In this document: positions 59,407 through 64,000 of the stretch, in pieces | How the letters are laid out: the number at the start of each line of letters is the position of its first letter | Numbering within the stretch: the stretch's first letter is position 1 | Assembly: GCF_035920365.1 (NCBI RefSeq) | Contig: NZ_CP109150.1 | Coordinates: forward strand, 5,704,001-5,768,000 | From: Micromonospora sp. NBC_01740 | GTDB lineage: Bacteria; Actinomycetota; Actinomycetes; Mycobacteriales; Micromonosporaceae | Length of the DNA: 64,000 nt | Direction of reading: 5' to 3' | Program-made: the position numbers and the translations under genes | The notes under the pieces: generated by a model | The model's input: only the letters and a program-made list of their open reading frames with translations | What the model was told of the DNA's origin: nothing | The model's database searches: none

Positions 59407-61017
59407 TCAGCCGCCCGGCCGCAGCACCCGGCCCGGGCCGGCGACGTTGTCCGCCGCGGCCTGACTGCGCTGGGTGGCGGTGACGCAGACGTCGTCACCG
59501 AGGAACGCGTCGCGCCACACGTAGCCGGCGACGCAGGTGTGCGGGCCGTACGGGCCGTTGACCCAGCGGCTCGTGGCGACGGCGTTGTCCGCGAGCACCT
59601 GGGAGCGGGTCGTCCCGGTGACGCAGACGTAGTCGGACTGGTCGGCGTCGCGCCAGACGTACCCGCTGACGCAGGTGTTCGGCCCGGCGACCAGGCGCGC
59701 CGGGTTGCGGCGGCTCGTCGCGGCGGCGTTGTCCGAGGCCGCCTGGGTGCGCTGGGCGCCGGTCACGCAGACGTCGTCACCGGCGTACGCCTCCCGCCAC
59801 ACGTAGCCGGAGATGCAGGTGTGCGGGCCGTACGCGCCGTTGGTCCAGCGGCTCGGGGCCGCCGCGTTGTCCGCCCACACCTGGCTGCGGGTCGCCCCGG
59901 TGACGCAGACCATGTCGCCCGGCCGGGCCTCCCGCCAGACGTACCCCTGCAGGCAGCGGTTCACCACGTCGGTGGTGACGGTGACCGACGCGGAGTTGCC
60001 CGAGATCCAGTTCACGCCGATCTGGACCCCGTTGGCGTTGAGCGACTGGGCCGGACCGCCGCCGGGCCCGGTACGCAGCAGCGTGGGCGTGCCGTTGCGG
60101 ACCTCGTGCAGCAGGACCGTGTCGGCCGGGATGCCGGCGCTCCAGCCGGTCTTACGGCGGAACTCCACGGTGTAGTAGTGGAACGTGTCGGCGGGGTCGA
60201 ACGGGATCCGGACCAGTTGCGGGCCGCTCGCCGAGGGCACCTCCAGCGGCGCCAACGTGATGCTCCGCGAGCCCACCCCGTCGGCGGCCATGGTGAACAC
60301 CCGGTTCTTCGGCAGCCAGCCCAGCTCGTCGCGGTGGAACGCGTTGACCCCGACCGCGCTCGTGCCGTAGTTCGCCGTGGCGAAGGCGTGGATGTGCATC
60401 GCGCTCATCTCGTCCCACGGGTCGTCGTACTCCCCCGGCTGGGACCACGGCGCGTTCTGGTAGGTGGTGTCGTTGGAGAACGAGTGCCCCAGGTTGTAGC
60501 CGTGCAGCATCTCGTGGGCGGCGAAGCCGACGTTCCAGGCGCCCGGGTCGAGCAGCACCCGCCCGCCGGCGGCCCCGGAGTCGACCCAGTCGTTGAGCAT
60601 GACGGCGGTGCGGTGCCCGGCGGGGACGGTGTAGCCGTTGGCCGCGGCGGTGTCGACGCAGCGCTGGATGCGGGTGCCGCGGTCGATCGACTGGTACTGC
60701 GCCAGGGTGTACGGCATCGTGTACCAGCCCCGGACGGCCGAGCCGGCCAGCGAGACCCGGCCACCGGACTGGTCGGCCAGGTAGTCCGCCACCCCGGAGG
60801 TGCCGAGGCCTGCGTCGGTGAGGAAGTTGGCGAAGAACGACGGCGCCCGGGGCTCCGCCGGCTTGTCGCTGAACTTGCAGAGCAGCACCGACCAGGGGGT
60901 GCTGTTGCGGATCGGGCTGGCCGCCGCCGGCCCCGTCGCCGCCACCACCGTCCCGATGACGGCGCAGCTGAGCGCCACGGTCGCCGTGGCGACGCGGCGC
61001 AGCAGGTTGGGTCCCAC
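59407..61017 (-). CDS. Secreted zinc metalloprotease with four C-terminal GYVWREA repeats
   Basis: A 536-residue secreted protein. The signal peptide ends near residue 34 (GPAAASP). The zinc motif HEMLHGYNLGH (residues 168-178) is of the extended HExxH-x5-H metzincin/M6-like kind and follows a disordered or propeptide-free N-terminus. From about residue 355 there are four repeats of 42-48 residues, each C-x2-GYVWR(E/D)A, then D-x-VCVT and (A/S)DN. Each has two Cys that could form a disulfide or lectin-like unit. Similar repeats occur in other actinobacterial exoproteins as far as I recall. GTG 61017 is chosen for GGAGAG upstream; ATG 61068 is possible. Confidence 0.87.
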   Translation of the reverse strand: MGPNLLRRVATATVALSCAVIGTVVAATGPAAASPIRNSTPWSVLLCKFSDKPAEPRAPSFFANFLTDAGLGTSGVADYLADQSGGRVSLAGSAVRGWYTMPYTLAQYQSIDRGTRIQRCVDTAAANGYTVPAGHRTAVMLNDWVDSGAAGGRVLLDPGAWNVGFAAHEMLHGYNLGHSFSNDTTYQNAPWSQPGEYDDPWDEMSAMHIHAFATANYGTSAVGVNAFHRDELGWLPKNRVFTMAADGVGSRSITLAPLEVPSASGPQLVRIPFDPADTFHYYTVEFRRKTGWSAGIPADTVLLHEVRNGTPTLLRTGPGGGPAQSLNANGVQIGVNWISGNSASVTVTTDVVNRCLQGYVWREARPGDMVCVTGATRSQVWADNAAAPSRWTNGAYGPHTCISGYVWREAYAGDDVCVTGAQRTQAASDNAAATSRRNPARLVAGPNTCVSGYVWRDADQSDYVCVTGTTRSQVLADNAVATSRWVNGPYGPHTCVAGYVWRDAFLGDDVCVTATQRSQAAADNVAGPGRVLRPGG

Positions 61018-61238
61018 TCGCACTCTCCGTTTCCGTCGGCCCGCCCGGTGCGGACCAGTGGGAGACATGGGAGCACCCGGCGTCACCACGCGGATGCGGC
61101 AAGTCGCATTGGCGACGGGCCGAAATCCGACTCGCCCCCGCCGCCGGGACCGGCGACGGGGGCGGAGCCGCCCGGGCGGAAGGGCGGCAGCGGGCGGATG
61201 CCACCCGGCGGTACGCCCTCGGGGCCCGGCGGGAGGCC

Positions 61239-64000
61239 TCAGCCGTGCAGCCAGCGGTGGATGCACTGCAACAGGTCGGCGGCGTCGACCGGCTTCGTGA
61301 CGTAGTCGCTGGCGCCGGAGGAGATGCTCTTCTCCCGATCGCCGTGCATGGCCTTCGCGGTCACCGCGATGATCGGCAGGTCGGCGTAGCGGGGCATGGC
61401 GCGGATGGCCGCCGTCGCCGCGTAGCCGTCCATCTCCGGCATCATCACGTCCATCAGCACGAGGTCGATGTCGTCGTGACGCATCAGCGTCTCGACGCCC
61501 TGCCGGCCGTTCTCCGCGTACACCACGTCGAGCCCGTGCAGCTCCAGGATGTTGGTCAGCGCGAAGACGTTGCGCGCGTCGTCGTCCACCACCAGCACCT
61601 TGCGCCCGGCCAGGTCGCCGGGCAGGGCGTCGACGACGGGACGGACGTCGGGCAGCACCGGGGCGAACGGCAGCACCCGCTCCGGCGTCACCGCCGTGAG
61701 GTGCAGGGCGATCCGCTCGCGCAGGTCGTCCAGGCTGCGCAGGACCTCCAGCGGCCGCTCGTGGGTCAACGCCTGCAACAGGGCCTGCGAGCCCGACGGC
61801 AGCGGGTGTCCGTGGTACGCCAGCACGGGCACCCCGCGCAGCGCCGGATCGTCGTGCAGCGCCTTCAGCAGGTTCGTACCGCCGTCGTCGGGCAGGTCGA
61901 GCTGGAGCACCAGGACGTGGTGCCGCCCGGCGGCGAGCGCCTCGACCGCCGAGGCCACGTCCACCGCGGTGGAGATCTCCACCGGCGGGTGGGCGTCGCC
62001 CAGGTCCGTTGCGACGCCCTGGGCGAGCAGCGTCAGCAGCCCCTTGTCGTGACGCTCCAACACCAGCATCCGGCGGACCTCGCCGGGCTGGAGGGTCACG
62101 GCCGGCGGCAGCGTGGCCGGCGGCGTCCAGGGCAGGGTGGCCGGGGGCGTCCACGGCAGGGTGGCCGGCGACGTCCAGGGCAGCGCGCCGGCACGGCCCG
62201 CGGCCGGCAGCGCGCCGGTCGGGCGGTCGTGCGGGACCGCCGCGTCGCCGGTCCCGGCGGGCACCGGCCCGACGGGCAGGTAGAGGGTGAACGTGCTGCC
62301 CCGGCCGAGCACGCTGCGCGCCTGGATCCGGCCGCCGAGCAGGTGGGCGATCTCCCGGCTGATGGACAGCCCGAGGCCCGTGCCCCCGTACCGCCGGCTG
62401 GTCGTGCCGTCGGCCTGCTGGAAGGCGTCGAAGATCGCGGTCAGGTGCTGCTCGGCGATGCCGATGCCGGTGTCGATCACCCGGAACGCGAGGAAGACGT
62501 CCGTCTGGGCGAGCCCCTCGGGCAACTCACCCGGCGCGGCCCGCTCGATGCGCAGCCGTACCCGCCCCTTCTCGGTGAACTTGACCGCGTTGGAGACCAG
62601 GTTGCGCAGCACCTGCCGCAGCCGCTGCTCGTCGGTGTGCAGCTCGGTCGGCACGCCCGGCCCGGTGCTGATCTCCAGCTCCAGGCCCCGGGGCGTGGTC
62701 AGCGGCCGGAAGGTGGCGTCGACGTAGTCGCGCAGCGCGGCCAGCTCGAACGTCTCCGGGTTGATGTCCATCTTCCCGGCCTCCACCTTGGACAGGTCGA
62801 GGATGTCGTTGATCAGCTGGAGCAGGTCCGTGCCGGCCGAGTGGATGACCGTCGCGTACTCCACCTGCTTGGCGGTCAGGTTGCGGTTCGGGTTCTGCGC
62901 GAGCAGTTGGGCGAGGATGAGCAGCGAGTTCAGCGGCGTACGCAGCTCGTGGCTCATGTTCGCGAGGAACTCCGACTTGTACTTGGAGGCGAGGGCGAGC
63001 TGCTGGGCGCGGGCCTCCAGCTCCTGCCGGGCCTGCTCGATCTCGGAGTTCTTCGTCTCGATGTCGTGGTTTTGCCGGGCCAGCAGGGCCGCCTTGTCCT
63101 CCAGCTCGGCGTTGGAGCGCTGGAGCTCCTCGGAGCGGGCCTGCAACTCCTCCGAGCGGGCCTGCAACTCCGCGGCGAGGCGCTGCGACTCGGTGAGCAG
63201 CACGTCGGTACGGGCGTTGGCGACGATGGTGTTGACGTTGACGCCGATGGTCTCGGTCAGCTGGTCGAGGAAGTCGCGTTGCACCTCGGTGAAGCGGCTC
63301 ATGCTGGCCAGCTCGATGACGCCGAGCACCTGGTCCTCGAAGAGGATCGGCAGCACCACCAGGTGCAGCGGGGCGGCGGCGCCGAGGCTGGAGGAGACGG
63401 TGACGTAGTCGGCCGGCACGGTGTCCACCACGATGGCCCGCTTGCTCACCGCGGCCTGCCCGACGAGCGAGTCGCCGAGGGCGTACCGGCGGCCGGAGGT
63501 GTCGTGCCCGTACCCGCCGACGACCCGCAGGCCGGTCCCGCCGGGGCCGTCGTCCACCAGCAGGAACGTGCCGAGCTGCGCGGAGACCAGCGGGGCCAGC
63601 TCGTTCATCACCAGACCGGCGACCACGTCCAGGTCGCGGTGGCCCTGCATCAGGCCGGCGATGCGGGCCAGGTTGGTCTTGAGCCAGTCCTGTTCCTGGT
63701 TGGTGCGGGTGGTCTCGCGCAGCGACTCCACCATCGAGTTGATGTTGTCCTTCAGCTCGCCGACCTCGCCGGGGGCGTCCACGGTGATGGAGCGGGTCAG
63801 GTCGCCGGTGGCCACGGCGCTGGTCACCTCGGCGATGGCGCGCACCTGGCGGGTGAGGTTCCCGGCCAGCTCGTTGACGTTCTCGGTGAGCCGCTTCCAG
63901 GTGCCGGAGACGCCCTCGACCTCGGCCTGGCCGCCGAGGCGGCCCTCGCTGCCGACCTCCCGGGCCACCCGGGTCACCTCCGCCGCGAACGACGACAGCT
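61239..64000 (-). CDS. HAMP-GAF hybrid histidine kinase with C-terminal receiver; 5' end beyond the window
   Basis: About 920 residues are visible and the frame continues beyond the window edge. The order is HAMP-like units ([31 protein letters not shown]), a GAF domain, and a coiled coil of QARSEELQ repeats. Then come the HisKA box SHELRTPLN (His codon near 62950), HATPase with [18 protein letters not shown], a Pro-rich linker with three [12 protein letters not shown] units, a degenerate receiver-like region, and a canonical receiver with [10 protein letters not shown] and its Asp. It is a soluble or membrane-linked hybrid sensor for phosphorelay. Many HAMP units in tandem are typical of this actinobacterial class. 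Confidence 0.92.
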   Translation of the reverse strand, partial: LSSFAAEVTRVAREVGSEGRLGGQAEVEGVSGTWKRLTENVNELAGNLTRQVRAIAEVTSAVATGDLTRSITVDAPGEVGELKDNINSMVESLRETTRTNQEQDWLKTNLARIAGLMQGHRDLDVVAGLVMNELAPLVSAQLGTFLLVDDGPGGTGLRVVGGYGHDTSGRRYALGDSLVGQAAVSKRAIVVDTVPADYVTVSSSLGAAAPLHLVVLPILFEDQVLGVIELASMSRFTEVQRDFLDQLTETIGVNVNTIVANARTDVLLTESQRLAAELQARSEELQARSEELQRSNAELEDKAALLARQNHDIETKNSEIEQARQELEARAQQLALASKYKSEFLANMSHELRTPLNSLLILAQLLAQNPNRNLTAKQVEYATVIHSAGTDLLQLINDILDLSKVEAGKMDINPETFELAALRDYVDATFRPLTTPRGLELEISTGPGVPTELHTDEQRLRQVLRNLVSNAVKFTEKGRVRLRIERAAPGELPEGLAQTDVFLAFRVIDTGIGIAEQHLTAIFDAFQQADGTTSRRYGGTGLGLSISREIAHLLGGRIQARSVLGRGSTFTLYLPVGPVPAGTGDAAVPHDRPTGALPAAGRAGALPWTSPATLPWTPPATLPWTPPATLPPAVTLQPGEVRRMLVLERHDKGLLTLLAQGVATDLGDAHPPVEISTAVDVASAVEALAAGRHHVLVLQLDLPDDGGTNLLKALHDDPALRGVPVLAYHGHPLPSGSQALLQALTHERPLEVLRSLDDLRERIALHLTAVTPERVLPFAPVLPDVRPVVDALPGDLAGRKVLVVDDDARNVFALTNILELHGLDVVYAENGRQGVETLMRHDDIDLVLMDVMMPEMDGYAATAAIRAMPRYADLPIIAVTAKAMHGDREKSISSGASDYVTKPVDAADLLQCIHRWLHG

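Overview
The window is very GC-rich, densely packed actinobacterial DNA. Third codon positions are almost always G or C, GTG starts are frequent, and neighbouring genes are often joined by 4-nt GTGA or ATGA stop/start overlaps. Several genes begin 6-8 nt after a TAnnnT -10 box, as expected for leaderless mRNAs. An IdeR-type iron box, an ECF42/DGPF set, an SCO5389-family gene and an FxSxx-COOH RiPP locus all point to Actinomycetota. Micromonosporaceae (Micromonospora-like) is my best guess, from general knowledge rather than a search. I saw no tRNA, rRNA, tmRNA, CRISPR array, transposase or prophage genes.

Layout. 1-6.7 kb (minus): a tightly coupled operon of a SWIM-type zinc protein, a DUF5691-like protein, a VWA protein, a MoxR-type AAA ATPase and a DUF5682-like protein cut by the window edge. 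It resembles the E. coli yehLMPQ cluster. 6.9-15.7 kb: an apparently complete FxSxx-COOH cyclophane RiPP locus. The precursor, the radical SAM/SPASM maturase FxsB and an HExxH protein are on the plus strand. They face a ParA-like/TIR-like/NB-ARC/TPR protein (FxsT) and a TIR-like protein (FxsC). 15.8-20 kb: ArsR-SRPBCC pair, NADAR, Nudix, KptA, SmpB and an SCO5389-family protein. 20-25.5 kb: an overlapping pair of envelope genes, then a HTH-Mop regulator with modABC. 25.7-30.3 kb: orphan antitoxin-like gene, RNA ligase, secreted CBM2-GH18 chitinase, TOPRIM protein, GNAT. 30.3-33.8 kb: PadR with an ABC exporter. 33.9-36.4 kb: glycolate oxidase-like GlcF/GlcD. 36.6-41.8 kb: a LacI-controlled catabolic operon (Gfo/Idh/MocA, DUF993, TIM-barrel isomerase). 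Its gene junctions carry tandem ~60-bp repeats that read as translationally coupled mini-ORFs.

42-45.3 kb: an XRE regulator with an array of operator-like sites, a PAP2-like protein, an ImmA/IrrE-like metalloprotease and a multi-pass membrane protein, a possible functional cassette. 45.3-48.4 kb: PIG-V-like mannosyltransferase and FAD oxidoreductase. 48.4-53.7 kb: methyltransferase, ECF42 sigma factor with two DGPF/YCII proteins, a small unknown protein, a degenerate HNH-like protein, DinB and GNAT. 53.7-59.4 kb: a siderophore uptake locus with a divergent IdeR box (SBP and siderophore-interacting reductase one way; two FecCD permeases, an ATPase and an AlcB-like acyltransferase the other). 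59.4-64 kb: a secreted zinc metalloprotease with four C-terminal repeats and a large HAMP/GAF hybrid histidine kinase that runs off the window.

The points I consider most worth follow-up are the coupled mini-ORF repeats at 37.9-39.3 kb, the XRE/protease/membrane cassette with its operator array, and the FxsT/FxsC partners of the RiPP locus.
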